A stretch of 64,000 nucleotides of DNA from Pseudoalteromonas sp. N1230-9 (GTDB lineage: Bacteria > Pseudomonadota > Gammaproteobacteria > Enterobacterales > Alteromonadaceae), in NCBI RefSeq assembly GCF_032716425.1, contig NZ_CP090419.1, positions 2,916,001 to 2,980,000 of the forward strand, written 5' to 3'. This document shows positions 28,143 through 37,767 of this stretch, one piece after another. The translations under genes and the position numbers were made by a program. The notes under the pieces were generated by a model. That model was not told where the DNA came from and did not search any database. It worked only from the letters and a program-made list of their open reading frames with translations. Each line of letters opens with the position of its first letter. The stretch's first letter is position 1.

Positions 28143-30428
28143 ATGATTAAAAATGCTTTTTACCAATACTTGCGAAGCAGCTTTGTGTTATTCATTCTGC
28201 TATTAGCTCCTTATTATGTCAGCGCTAACATCACACCAAAGCCAACAAGCAGCCAATATGGTGAAGATCACTTTCACTTAATGCACAACACACAGATTAG
28301 CTATAACCACCAAGATGCAAAACAAGTGGCTCTACAACTTGCTGAGTTTCTACGCCCACCAACCGGCTATGAATTACCTGTATCACACGCAAAAAATACG
28401 ATGAAAAACACCATCGCTTTTAACATTACCGACTCAGTAGTGGCTGAGGAAGGTTATCAATTAATAGTAAGAAGTGGTTTTATTGAAATAAAAGCCAGCA
28501 CAACAAAGGGGTTATTTTGGGCAATGCAATCACTCAGGCAACTGCTCCCCATTGAAATAGAATCGCGTATGCCAATAAACCAACGAAGCTGGCTCATTAC
28601 CAATGCAGAAATACTCGACGAACCTCGCTTTACTTATCGTGGTATGCATTTAGATGTCAGCCGCCATTTCTTTGATGTGAGCTTTGTAAAACAATACATT
28701 GATTGGCTCGCAATGCATAAGTTTAATGTTTTTCAATGGCATCTAACCGATGATCAAGGCTGGCGTATAGCCATAGATGCATACCCTAAGCTTACAGAAA
28801 TAGGCGCTACACGCCCTCATACTGTTGTTGGTCATACTTATGATTACAAACCTTTGTTTGATAATCAAAGCGTTTCAGGTTTCTATACAAAAGCACAAAT
28901 CAAAGAAGTCATAGAGTATGCTAAAGCACGTCACATCGAGGTGATCCCTGAGATAGATATTCCAGGGCACAGCACGGCATTACTGGCTGCTTATCCTGAG
29001 ATGTCTTGCCACCAGCAGGCTGTCGACGTACAAGCACAATTTGGTATTTTTGAAGACGTGTTATGCCCTCGCGAGGATGTGTTTGAGTTTTTATCTGTCG
29101 TTTACAAAGAAGTAGCAGCACTTTTCCCTAGTAAATACATCCATATAGGGGGTGATGAAGTAATAAAAAAACAATGGTTAGAAAGCCCCGTTGTGAAAAA
29201 ATTAATGCAGCAACATGACCTCACTACACCAGAGCAAGTACAAAGCTACTTTATTAAGCGAGTTGCTAAAATAGTGCAAGATCTTGATAAAACAGTCATC
29301 GGCTGGGATGAAATTTTAGAAGGTGGAGTTGCAGATGATGCTGTCATCATGTCTTGGCGAGGAACCGAAGGAGGCGTGCAAGCAGCAAAAATGGAACATC
29401 AAGTCATTATGAGCCCATACCAGTATATCTATTTTGATGCCTATCAATCTCGTAACCTTGATGAACCCAAAGCAATTCATGGACTATCGAGTTTAAAAAA
29501 TGTCTACCAATACGACCCTGAACCTAGCCATTTAACTTCACAGCAGCGCGAATACATTATAGGTGCTCAAGGCGCACTCTGGACTGAGTATATAAAAACA
29601 CCGCGTCATGCTGAATACATGCTATTCCCTAGACTCAGTGCGCTGAGTGAAACCTTGTGGTCAAACAAAGAAAGTAAATCATGGCATGATTATAGTCAAA
29701 ATCGCTTACCTCGCTTATTAAAGCGCTATCAAAAAATGCATATCAATACCGCTAAAAGTAGCTATAAACCGATTATTAGCAGCACTGTGCAAAACAATAA
29801 ACTACTTGTCACTATAACCACTGATATCGCAGATACCGCTATTTATTATACGCTTGATGGCAGCGAACCCACTTTAGCCTCTAATAAGTATCAAGCACCT
29901 ATCACGATTCAATCAAACACCCAAGTCCGTGCTCGTAGCTATGTGAAATCACAAGGGCAACTTATTGGCGATGCACGCCTTACACTTAGCCCTCACCTAG
30001 CACTGGGTAAAAGCATCACCCTAACTTACCCTGCAGCTGAGCAATCAGCGCATAAATTGCAAGATGGTCAGTTTGCATTTGATCAGTTCTATAGTGTCGA
30101 AGATTACGCTATTTTTTATGACACCGATCTTGAGGCCATTATTGATTTTGAATCACCGACTTTAGTTAAACAAGTGCAATTAGGCTATAACAGTGGTCGT
30201 CACCGTCAGTTGCATCCGCCAACAGAAATAGTCATTCTCGGCTCTGATGATAAGCAGCAATGGACAACACTGGCAAAAGTAACCTCACCGCAAGGCCCTA
30301 TGTCGGTGTTATCTTTTCAGCCGACAACATTACGCTTTTTAAAAGTGATCGCTATCAATAGCAAGAAATCTCAGGATATTCAGATCCCTAAACTTCCTTT
30401 ATATATTGATGAAATTGCAGTTCATTAA
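28143..30428 (+). CDS. GH20 beta-N-acetylhexosaminidase
   Basis: A 761-residue exported enzyme: signal peptide (about 1-28), GH20b beta/alpha domain (about 30-150), GH20 catalytic barrel (about 158-515) and C-terminal beta modules, including a Fn3-like chitobiase segment (TAIYYTLDGSEPTL near 565) and an F5/8-type end. The catalytic Asp-Glu pair is D338-E339 in HIGGDEV, for substrate-assisted cleavage of terminal GlcNAc/GalNAc. The GWRIAIDAYP and PEIDIPGHS motifs are intact. It probably acts in the periplasm on oligosaccharides brought in by the receptors. Confidence 0.93.
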   Translation: MIKNAFYQYLRSSFVLFILLLAPYYVSANITPKPTSSQYGEDHFHLMHNTQISYNHQDAKQVALQLAEFLRPPTGYELPVSHAKNTMKNTIAFNITDSVVAEEGYQLIVRSGFIEIKASTTKGLFWAMQSLRQLLPIEIESRMPINQRSWLITNAEILDEPRFTYRGMHLDVSRHFFDVSFVKQYIDWLAMHKFNVFQWHLTDDQGWRIAIDAYPKLTEIGATRPHTVVGHTYDYKPLFDNQSVSGFYTKAQIKEVIEYAKARHIEVIPEIDIPGHSTALLAAYPEMSCHQQAVDVQAQFGIFEDVLCPREDVFEFLSVVYKEVAALFPSKYIHIGGDEVIKKQWLESPVVKKLMQQHDLTTPEQVQSYFIKRVAKIVQDLDKTVIGWDEILEGGVADDAVIMSWRGTEGGVQAAKMEHQVIMSPYQYIYFDAYQSRNLDEPKAIHGLSSLKNVYQYDPEPSHLTSQQREYIIGAQGALWTEYIKTPRHAEYMLFPRLSALSETLWSNKESKSWHDYSQNRLPRLLKRYQKMHINTAKSSYKPIISSTVQNNKLLVTITTDIADTAIYYTLDGSEPTLASNKYQAPITIQSNTQVRARSYVKSQGQLIGDARLTLSPHLALGKSITLTYPAAEQSAHKLQDGQFAFDQFYSVEDYAIFYDTDLEAIIDFESPTLVKQVQLGYNSGRHRQLHPPTEIVILGSDDKQQWTTLAKVTSPQGPMSVLSFQPTTLRFLKVIAINSKKSQDIQIPKLPLYIDEIAVH

Positions 30429-30434
30429 CGTGCT

Positions 30435-30470
30435 CAGCCCTAATACAAAAGCAGTATTTAGGGCTTTTTT
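30435..30470 (+). terminator. terminator of the first GH20 gene
   Basis: AGCCCTAATA pairs with TATTTAGGGCT (one bulge), followed by a T run. Confidence 0.75.
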
Positions 30471-30572
30471 TAAATTTTAATTCCCAAATTTTCTTCTTAA
30501 GACGTTTATAAAATTAGAGTCAACTTGCGGTACCAGCTCTATCTATACAATAACAATGTCTTAGGAGCCACC

Positions 30573-33317
30573 ATGTTTGCAAAGAAGCACACAATTACAA
30601 CAACACTATCGAGCTTAGCACTACTCACAGCAAGCCAATTTAGCATTGCACAACCTCACCCCGATAACCTTGCTTTAAGTTGGCAAGTCATTGATCACGG
30701 GATTGGTGAAAATATTTTTCTTGGTAGTTTAACAATCACCAACAATGGCTTAGAACCATTAGGTGAATCAGGCTGGTCGTTATTTTTTAGCTCAGTAAGA
30801 CCACCAGCCAGTGTTCTGCCTGACTCTGACCCAAACGGACAATACGCGCGCCAACATATTGCCGCACAAAAACTAAGCCTAGAAAATGCAGATGCCGCCA
30901 AAAGCGGTGATTACTTTGTTTTAAAACCTATTGCAGGTTTTACGCCTATTCAACCTGGGGAGTCACGTGAAATTGAGATCATTGCTCAATACTGGCAAAT
31001 GCTGAAAAATGACTCTCCTTCTGGCTTTCATATCAGCTATAACGGACAAACACCTCAAGCTGTACTTGTTGATGTGTTTATGGACCCTAGTGATCCTAAA
31101 CAAACGACACAGGCCACAAATGATGTGATGCCCGTGCAAACCACCGCATTAAGATATGCTGAAAATAATGCATCGATTCTCTCATTGCCATTAAAAAACC
31201 AGCTGGTTCCACAACCTCATTCAGTCGTTACAATCGACAATGAGTTTTTAACATTAATGAGTCAACTAACAACGATTTCTGCACCAGCATCACTCAATAA
31301 AGAAGCGGCTTTTTTACAAACTGCTTTAAGCGACATATTAAGTGGCACATTTGCACTCAATACAACAACTCAAAATGGCCCAAATCATATCAAGTTACAA
31401 CTTGATCCACATTTAGATACTAATCAAGATAATCAAGCTGATAAAAGTGCCTACAAACTAGAAGTAGATCCATTTACAGGTATTACAATTACAGGCAGCG
31501 ATGAGCAAGGTGTATTTTACGCAATACAAACACTACGCCAGATGATCCCCACATCGGTGTATAAAAACGCAAAAAACTCAAGCACCTTATCCGACAACAC
31601 CATTCTACCTGCCACGACGATTTTAGACGCTCCTCGATTTGAGTACCGCGGCATGATGCTTGATGTTTCTCGTAACTTTCAGTCTAAGGAAACTGTGTTT
31701 AAGCTGTTAGATTTAATGGCTTTTTACAAACTAAATAAGTTTGAGATTAATGTCGCCAACGACGAAGGCTGGCGATTAGAAATTCCTGGTATTCCTGAGT
31801 TAACTGAATTTGGTGCTAAGCGTGGCTATGACCTCAATGAAACATCTATGCTGCATACATTTATGGGCGCAGCCAATGAATTTGCTCATGGTGATGGCAT
31901 TGACAATAAACCAAGTGATAAAACAGCTGCGAATTTAGGTACCCCGCCCAGTTTTCAAGGGTTCGAAATCGCGCAGCAAAACTACCTAGGTAAGGGCTGG
32001 GGTTTTTACACTGTTGAAGACTTTAAAGAAATTTTGCAATACGCAGCCGACCGTCATATTGATGTTATTATTGAATATGATTTTCCTGCTCATGCCCGCG
32101 CAGCAATTAAAGCGATGGAATATCGCTACAATAAGTACAAAAATACAGACCCAATCGAAGCGTCTAAATATAGATTAATCGACCCACTCGACCAGTCTCA
32201 ATATTACACACCACAGTTTTACACTGACAACTTTATCAATCCATCCCTAGAGAGCACGTTTACTTTCTTAAATCATGTTATTGAGCAAACACGTGCAATT
32301 TATGATGCAGTACCTGATGCAACCATCACACGCCTGCACGGCGGGGGCGATGAATTGCCTCACTTAGGTCCAAATGAATGGTGGGCACAATCTCCTGCAA
32401 TACAACAAAACCCTGCCACAGCAGGAAAAACAGATGCTGAAATTTTTGATTACTTTTTTCTTCGTTGGAAGCAAATAATTAATCAACACGGCTTCGATAT
32501 GGCAAGTTGGGGAGACGTGTTATCTCACAACGGCACAGGCAATGTTGACTACGGCGATATCTACCCTGTGTTTTGGAATAATGTCTGGGGCTGGGGAAAT
32601 GAACATCAAGCTTATAAGTTCGCAAACCAAGGTAAAAAAGTAGTACTTGCTCATGCAACTAACTTGTATCTTGATTTAGCTTACAACAAGCACCCTGATG
32701 AAATTGGTTATCATTGGGCTGGCTATACAGACACGAAAAAGACATTTGAGTACCGCCCATTTAATATTTATGCCAACGCGGTAAAAGACAAACTTGGCAA
32801 CCCTGTGCCATGGGATCCTAAGTGGGTTTTACTCAGTGAAACGGGTAAACAAAACGTGCAAGGTATTCAGGCACAGCTATTTGGTGAAAACCAAAAATCA
32901 CCCGAAATACTAGACTACATGACATTTCCTAAGTTACTCGGCGCAGCAGAGCGAGCTTGGGTGCAAGATATGCCAGCCGAAGGTTTAGCCATTGAACAAG
33001 CATGGCATACATTTACAAACACATTAGGGCAACATGCCTTACCACTATTGGACTACTACCAAGTTGTCGATATTAATGCTCAAATGCCTAAACAGTTTGG
33101 AGTAAATTATCGCATCCCACTTCCTGGGGCAACGATAGATAATGGCCAGTTAATCGTTAATACACGATTTGTTGGCATGCAGACCCAGTACTCATTAGAC
33201 AATGGAATGACATGGCATGACTATACAGGACCCGTAACATTAACAACATCAGCTGCTGTTCAACTAAGAACAGTGAGTGATTCAGGCAAAGTGAGCCGAG
33301 TGGCCACCTTGAATTAA
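30573..33317 (+). CDS. chitobiase-type GH20 beta-N-acetylhexosaminidase
   Basis: A 914-residue exported enzyme with a chitobiase layout: signal peptide (about 1-26), CHB_HEX carbohydrate-binding domain (about 30-190; LALSWQVIDHGIGENIFLGS), GH20b domain (about 205-340), GH20 barrel (about 345-800) and a C-terminal CHB_HEX_C beta domain. The catalytic pair is D593-E594 in HGGGDELPH. ATG 30573 is chosen because AGGAG lies five bases upstream; an earlier TTG would add 16 unlikely residues. Chitobiases split chitobiose and short chitooligosaccharides in the periplasm. It differs strongly from the neighbouring GH20, so specificities may be complementary. Confidence 0.94.
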   Translation: MFAKKHTITTTLSSLALLTASQFSIAQPHPDNLALSWQVIDHGIGENIFLGSLTITNNGLEPLGESGWSLFFSSVRPPASVLPDSDPNGQYARQHIAAQKLSLENADAAKSGDYFVLKPIAGFTPIQPGESREIEIIAQYWQMLKNDSPSGFHISYNGQTPQAVLVDVFMDPSDPKQTTQATNDVMPVQTTALRYAENNASILSLPLKNQLVPQPHSVVTIDNEFLTLMSQLTTISAPASLNKEAAFLQTALSDILSGTFALNTTTQNGPNHIKLQLDPHLDTNQDNQADKSAYKLEVDPFTGITITGSDEQGVFYAIQTLRQMIPTSVYKNAKNSSTLSDNTILPATTILDAPRFEYRGMMLDVSRNFQSKETVFKLLDLMAFYKLNKFEINVANDEGWRLEIPGIPELTEFGAKRGYDLNETSMLHTFMGAANEFAHGDGIDNKPSDKTAANLGTPPSFQGFEIAQQNYLGKGWGFYTVEDFKEILQYAADRHIDVIIEYDFPAHARAAIKAMEYRYNKYKNTDPIEASKYRLIDPLDQSQYYTPQFYTDNFINPSLESTFTFLNHVIEQTRAIYDAVPDATITRLHGGGDELPHLGPNEWWAQSPAIQQNPATAGKTDAEIFDYFFLRWKQIINQHGFDMASWGDVLSHNGTGNVDYGDIYPVFWNNVWGWGNEHQAYKFANQGKKVVLAHATNLYLDLAYNKHPDEIGYHWAGYTDTKKTFEYRPFNIYANAVKDKLGNPVPWDPKWVLLSETGKQNVQGIQAQLFGENQKSPEILDYMTFPKLLGAAERAWVQDMPAEGLAIEQAWHTFTNTLGQHALPLLDYYQVVDINAQMPKQFGVNYRIPLPGATIDNGQLIVNTRFVGMQTQYSLDNGMTWHDYTGPVTLTTSAAVQLRTVSDSGKVSRVATLN

Positions 33318-33330
33318 TAGTCAACACTGA

Positions 33331-33352
33331 CGAGCCGACTATGTTCGGCTCG
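33331..33352 (+). terminator. hairpin after the second GH20 gene
   Basis: Perfect stem CGAGCCGA / TCGGCTCG with a six-base loop but no T run; a weak terminator or mRNA-stabilising end. Confidence 0.5.
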
Positions 33353-33390
33353 CTACATGCAATACAAATGGAAGAGTAGGATGCGGATTC

Positions 33391-33966
33391 ATGCCACCGT
33401 TATTATCTTTTAGACGCAAATCCATTGATTCAGTCGATACCGAATCAGACTGTCAGCGTAGTCGCCGCCAGCAAGTTGAGCAGTTGTTTTTAAAGCAACA
33501 GCAAAAACTGATACGTCATATCATGAGTAAAGGATTAGACAAACGTGAAGCAGAAGATGTTGCGCAAGAAGCCTTTGTTAAGCTGCTAGGTTTAGAGCAA
33601 GAAAAAATAAGCAATTACATCGCTGCTTACCTGTATAAAATAGCAACAAATTTAGCAATAGATAAATTGAGACGTAAAGCACGCAGCCCATTTGATGAGT
33701 TTATCTCTGATACAGATAACAGCACGCAACCTGTCAGCTCTATAAACCCAGAGAAGACACATCATAATAATGAGTTGCTAAAAGAAATGGAAAAATCTCT
33801 CATTAGTTTGCCTGATAAATGCAGACTGGCATTCTTGTTATATAAAATACGAGGACAAAGCTACGAAGAAATAGCTTTAACCTTACAGATTTCACCCAGT
33901 ATGGTAAGAAAATATGTTTTACGTGCAGTTCGTCATTGCTACCAGCAATTGCAACATGAGCTTTAG
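33391..33966 (+). CDS. ECF sigma factor, FecI type
   Basis: A 191-residue sigma-70 family protein with region 2 (about 30-95; DKREAEDVAQEAFVKLLGLE) and region 4 (about 130-185; DKCRLAFLLYKIRGQSYEEI then a typical helix-turn-helix). It is followed at once by a FecR-like gene and then by an STN-bearing TonB receptor, the classic FecIRA order. It should direct transcription of this glycan locus when the receptor signals. The target promoter could not be identified. The gene product has a Lys/Arg-rich N-terminal extension. Confidence 0.9.
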   Translation: MPPLLSFRRKSIDSVDTESDCQRSRRQQVEQLFLKQQQKLIRHIMSKGLDKREAEDVAQEAFVKLLGLEQEKISNYIAAYLYKIATNLAIDKLRRKARSPFDEFISDTDNSTQPVSSINPEKTHHNNELLKEMEKSLISLPDKCRLAFLLYKIRGQSYEEIALTLQISPSMVRKYVLRAVRHCYQQLQHEL

Positions 33967-33989
33967 TCATGAGTTTTAAGGATCTTAGC

Positions 33990-35015
33990 ATGAACCCATC
34001 ACCGAACGACTTAGCAAATATCGAAGAGCAAGCTGCTGAGTGGTTACTTGTATTAGATGAAAAGTTTACTGAAAGCGAAACAAACCGCTACCCTGACGAG
34101 CTTAACGATTGGCTAGCTCAAAGCACAGTCCATCGTGAAGTGTTTGAAAAAATGCAGTCGCTTTGGACGGCATCAACCACATTAAGTGATGAGTTTGTGA
34201 CACAACAATTGGCTGAGCTTGATGCTGTTACCTCTAACAAAACAAATTCTAAATATCGCTCTATCACAAGCTATTTAGCCATAGCAGCAAGCTGCTTGCT
34301 ATTTGGTTTTATTTTTTTAGTAAATCAAGAGTCGCCTTTAAAAACAATGAGCACTGTGAGCCCCCAAGCAAGTGCAAATGACAAAGTATCAAATGAATTT
34401 TTTCATACCACAATTAATGAACATCGCTCTTTTACTTTAGACGATGGCAGTCAAATAGATTTAGGTGCGAATACTCAACTTGCCGTTCGTTATAGCAGCG
34501 CATCTCGCGAACTAATTTTATACCAAGGCGAAGCACTATTTAACGTCAGTAAAGATAAACAAAGACCCTTTGTTGTACGTTATCAAAACAGTGAAGTAAC
34601 AGCGTTAGGCACCGTATTTAATGTACGAGCAAATCCAGCCTCTATTCGTGTTGATGTACTAGAAGGCAGTGTCTCTGTAGCTCAACAAGACGCTGTCACA
34701 CTCACTCAAGGACAAGCTGTCGAAATGACAAAGGCGGGTAAAGTCACACACACTAAAGCACAAGGTGACTCGCTGACTATGAGCTGGCAAAAAGGCTATT
34801 TAGTCTACCAAAACGCGCGCTTGGGTGATGTGCTTAATGATGTTGCAAGGTACAGTGAAGTTCAGGTTAACTTAAGCGATAAAAAACTAACTGAACTCAC
34901 CTACAACGGCACGTTCTTAACAACCGAGATTGAAGGTTGGTTAAGTAGTTTAGAAAAAATTTACCCTATTACAGTGACTCAAAAAGGCCGTGTTTTTACA
35001 TTGACAGCAGATTAG
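33990..35015 (+). CDS. FecR-family anti-sigma/sensor protein
   Basis: A single-pass inner-membrane regulator of 341 residues: cytoplasmic DUF4880 domain (about 5-55) that would hold the sigma factor, membrane helix (about 85-105; SYLAIAASCLLFGFIFLV), periplasmic FecR domain (about 130-225) and a C-terminal DUF4974/STN-like domain (about 260-335). ATG 33990 is preferred because AAGGA precedes it by eight bases; an earlier in-frame ATG at 33969 lies just two bases after the sigma gene. It should link the transducing receptor at 35090 to the ECF sigma factor. Confidence 0.9.
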   Translation: MNPSPNDLANIEEQAAEWLLVLDEKFTESETNRYPDELNDWLAQSTVHREVFEKMQSLWTASTTLSDEFVTQQLAELDAVTSNKTNSKYRSITSYLAIAASCLLFGFIFLVNQESPLKTMSTVSPQASANDKVSNEFFHTTINEHRSFTLDDGSQIDLGANTQLAVRYSSASRELILYQGEALFNVSKDKQRPFVVRYQNSEVTALGTVFNVRANPASIRVDVLEGSVSVAQQDAVTLTQGQAVEMTKAGKVTHTKAQGDSLTMSWQKGYLVYQNARLGDVLNDVARYSEVQVNLSDKKLTELTYNGTFLTTEIEGWLSSLEKIYPITVTQKGRVFTLTAD

Positions 35016-35089
35016 CTAAAAGTGTCATAGCGAAAATAAGCTAAAAGTGGTACAAAGTTTAAACAATAATAAAAATATCTAATTAAACT

Positions 35090-37762
35090 ATGTTGTTAAG
35101 ACTATTAGCCACAACACTAATATGGTTAATATTATTTACTAGCAAAGCACATGCTACCACTGACTATGCATTCGATTTAGCTGAAGCAACCTTGCAACAG
35201 CGCTTGCTTGATATTGCAACGCAAAGTGGCTGGCAGCTCAGTGCTGCCTCAATCACTGAGCATAGCGTGCTTCCACCTTTACAAGGGGACTTCACGTTGA
35301 GTGAAGTACTCACTGACGTCCTGCAAGACTCTCGCTATCAGTTCACACTCGCTTTGACTGAGCAGCGCATCTTTGTCACGTTATCAAAGCAAACGCACAC
35401 TGATGATTTTGAGCGCATCATTGTAACAGGCGTCAGTGGTAAAAGTCGTAATATCTTAAATTCTTCCATTTCTATTACACAACTATCCAGCTCTAAGCTT
35501 GAGCAACAAACACCTTATTCAAGCGCTGAGGTGCTTAAAAATGTCACCGGTTTTTGGGTTGAAGACTCAGGCGGCGAAACAAACAATAATGTCTCACCAA
35601 GAGGCTTAAGAGGCGGTGAAGGGTTTCGTTTTATTAGTTTGATGGAGGATGGCTTACCCATTACGTACGATGGAATATGGGGGGATTTTTTCTTACGACC
35701 CGATCTGACCCACCAAACCATCGAAGCTGTACGTGGTGGTAGCAGCGGTATTTTTACCCTTAATGGCCCTGCGGCTATGGTGAACTATATAACAAGGCAA
35801 GGCTCTGCAATACCATTTAACCTAATCAAATTAAGTCATGGCATCAGCTATGATTACACACGCTTTGATGGTGTCTTTACGGGCCCTTTAACTGATGAAC
35901 TGTTTTATACAATCGGTGGATTTTACCGTACCTCAGATGGTATTCGTGAGCCTGGCTATAAAGCGGATAAAGGAGGCCAATTAAGTGCAAAAATCAGTTG
36001 GTTAACTGACAGTTTTGAGTTTGACTTTAGCTACAAACACCTAAATGATAAAACCAGCTTTTATGCTCCGCTAATTTTAGAAAATAAACAAAAAATTCAA
36101 CAACTCGATAGCCTTGCCTATGACGATGGCACGCTATTAAGTGACGATTTAAAATTATTAGCGTTTCGCACTCCTGAAGGCACGCTTGTTCATGATCTGG
36201 GTGATGCTCAGCACACACAAATGAATAGTTACACGTTAGTATTTAAAGCGCCACTGAGTGACAAAGTAAATATCACTAACCGCACTCGTTACGCCAAGCT
36301 AAACAATGAACTTTACACGCTTATGAACTTAGGCAACCAAACCATTGTTGATGCCCAAAGCCGTTTACAACAACAAGATATAACCGACTTTAAACACTCT
36401 TTTGAAGATACAAATTTAACCGCGCAGTACCGACGGGTTAGCGACCAAAAGTTAATCGATGCCCCTAGCCGCCTCAATGAAAATGGCTTAGTCACCTCCA
36501 GTTTCCCACTGCACTCACACTACAAACAACAACAGTTAATTAACCACTTTCGAATCAATTACCTTGATGATCACTGGTCACTCAGCTTAGGGCATATTTA
36601 TGCGCGCAGCGACTTTAGCTCATTACCCCTTGACCAATGGTTTGGTGAATTACTCACTGATGTAAAGCATCAACCTGATCGTTTAGAAATTGTACTGACA
36701 AATAATCAAGGAGAAGTTGTTGGTAACTTCAATGAACAAGGCTTTTTATCGTATGCAGGTCCTGTGTATTTAAAAGGAGTAGGTTTATCTGAGTCCCATT
36801 CTTTTTATGCTAATTTTGATTGGCAAATCACAGACAGCCTTAGGTTTGACCTTGCGCTTCGTAATGAAAACCTCAACTTAGACAGCACCCTATTTGAAGG
36901 CGCAATATCACCAACCGATTCGCTAAAGCCTTATTACTCGCATTACCTTGCCCCAAGTTCATTACATGACACATTTAACCAAACAGCGTTTAGTGTTGGC
37001 GCTAATTATCAGATACAGCAACACCTTGCGGTATTTGCTCGCTACTCAGACGCTTTTGAAATGCCTCGATTAATTAATTTTGGTAATGCGCGTGGTTGGG
37101 CTTCCAACAATATTGAGCGAGACCAGCAAAACTTTGGCAAGCCAATACGTTTAACCTTGGGTGAAATTGGTTTACGACTGCAAACATCACAATGGCAATT
37201 TAGTGGGGCTTTATTTGATACTAATTTTGACCCGCTCCCTTTTACTGTTTATAGAGGTGCAACAGGGCCACAAAAGGCAATTTTAATTAACACACAAACG
37301 CAGGGGTTAGAATTTGAATTCAGCTACCAATACAACGCATCTTGGCAATTCAAAGGCGTTGGGGTATGGCAAGATGCAGGGTTCTACGGGATCCCATCAT
37401 ACCTTCCTCAGAGCGAGTTTAATGGTAACCAAATAACCCGTACACCCGAGCTACAGTTTAGGCTAACACCTGAGTATAAGTCAGACAATTTTCAAGCTGC
37501 AATCACATGGGCTTACATCGGCAAGCGATACTCAGATACCGCCAATCAATTCGCATTGCCTGCTTATCAAACATGGGATTTTTTCAGTGAGTTCACCATG
37601 AATGAGCAATTAAGCTTACAGCTAGAAATTAAAAACCTCACCAACACACTTGGTTTAACAGAAGGCAATCCCAGAGATGATTTAAACCACCAAGATCCCC
37701 TATTTTATGGGCGACCTATATTTGGTCGTAATATAAAAGTCGCCCTAAGCTATCAGTTTTAG
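35090..37762 (+). CDS. TonB-dependent transducing receptor with STN domain (FecA type)
   Basis: An 890-residue receptor: signal peptide (about 1-22), STN secretin/TonB short N-terminal domain (about 35-100; DIATQSGWQLSAAS), TonB box-like FERIIVTG near 108-115, plug (about 120-230) and beta barrel ending in KVALSYQF. It shares the GFWVEDSGGETNNNV plug segment and the GLRGGEG loop with the receptor at 25530, so the two arose by duplication and differ mainly in the signalling domain. It completes a FecIRA-like signalling set around two GH20 genes. It converges on gspB with only five bases between stops. Confidence 0.92.
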   Translation: MLLRLLATTLIWLILFTSKAHATTDYAFDLAEATLQQRLLDIATQSGWQLSAASITEHSVLPPLQGDFTLSEVLTDVLQDSRYQFTLALTEQRIFVTLSKQTHTDDFERIIVTGVSGKSRNILNSSISITQLSSSKLEQQTPYSSAEVLKNVTGFWVEDSGGETNNNVSPRGLRGGEGFRFISLMEDGLPITYDGIWGDFFLRPDLTHQTIEAVRGGSSGIFTLNGPAAMVNYITRQGSAIPFNLIKLSHGISYDYTRFDGVFTGPLTDELFYTIGGFYRTSDGIREPGYKADKGGQLSAKISWLTDSFEFDFSYKHLNDKTSFYAPLILENKQKIQQLDSLAYDDGTLLSDDLKLLAFRTPEGTLVHDLGDAQHTQMNSYTLVFKAPLSDKVNITNRTRYAKLNNELYTLMNLGNQTIVDAQSRLQQQDITDFKHSFEDTNLTAQYRRVSDQKLIDAPSRLNENGLVTSSFPLHSHYKQQQLINHFRINYLDDHWSLSLGHIYARSDFSSLPLDQWFGELLTDVKHQPDRLEIVLTNNQGEVVGNFNEQGFLSYAGPVYLKGVGLSESHSFYANFDWQITDSLRFDLALRNENLNLDSTLFEGAISPTDSLKPYYSHYLAPSSLHDTFNQTAFSVGANYQIQQHLAVFARYSDAFEMPRLINFGNARGWASNNIERDQQNFGKPIRLTLGEIGLRLQTSQWQFSGALFDTNFDPLPFTVYRGATGPQKAILINTQTQGLEFEFSYQYNASWQFKGVGVWQDAGFYGIPSYLPQSEFNGNQITRTPELQFRLTPEYKSDNFQAAITWAYIGKRYSDTANQFALPAYQTWDFFSEFTMNEQLSLQLEIKNLTNTLGLTEGNPRDDLNHQDPLFYGRPIFGRNIKVALSYQF

Positions 37763-37767
37763 TAAAC

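Noticed and set aside
35014..35049. Direct repeat AGCTAAAAGTG in two copies between fecR and the STN receptor
   Set aside because: It is short, with a non-informative context; the first copy overlaps the end of fecR. It could be a binding site but there is no further support.
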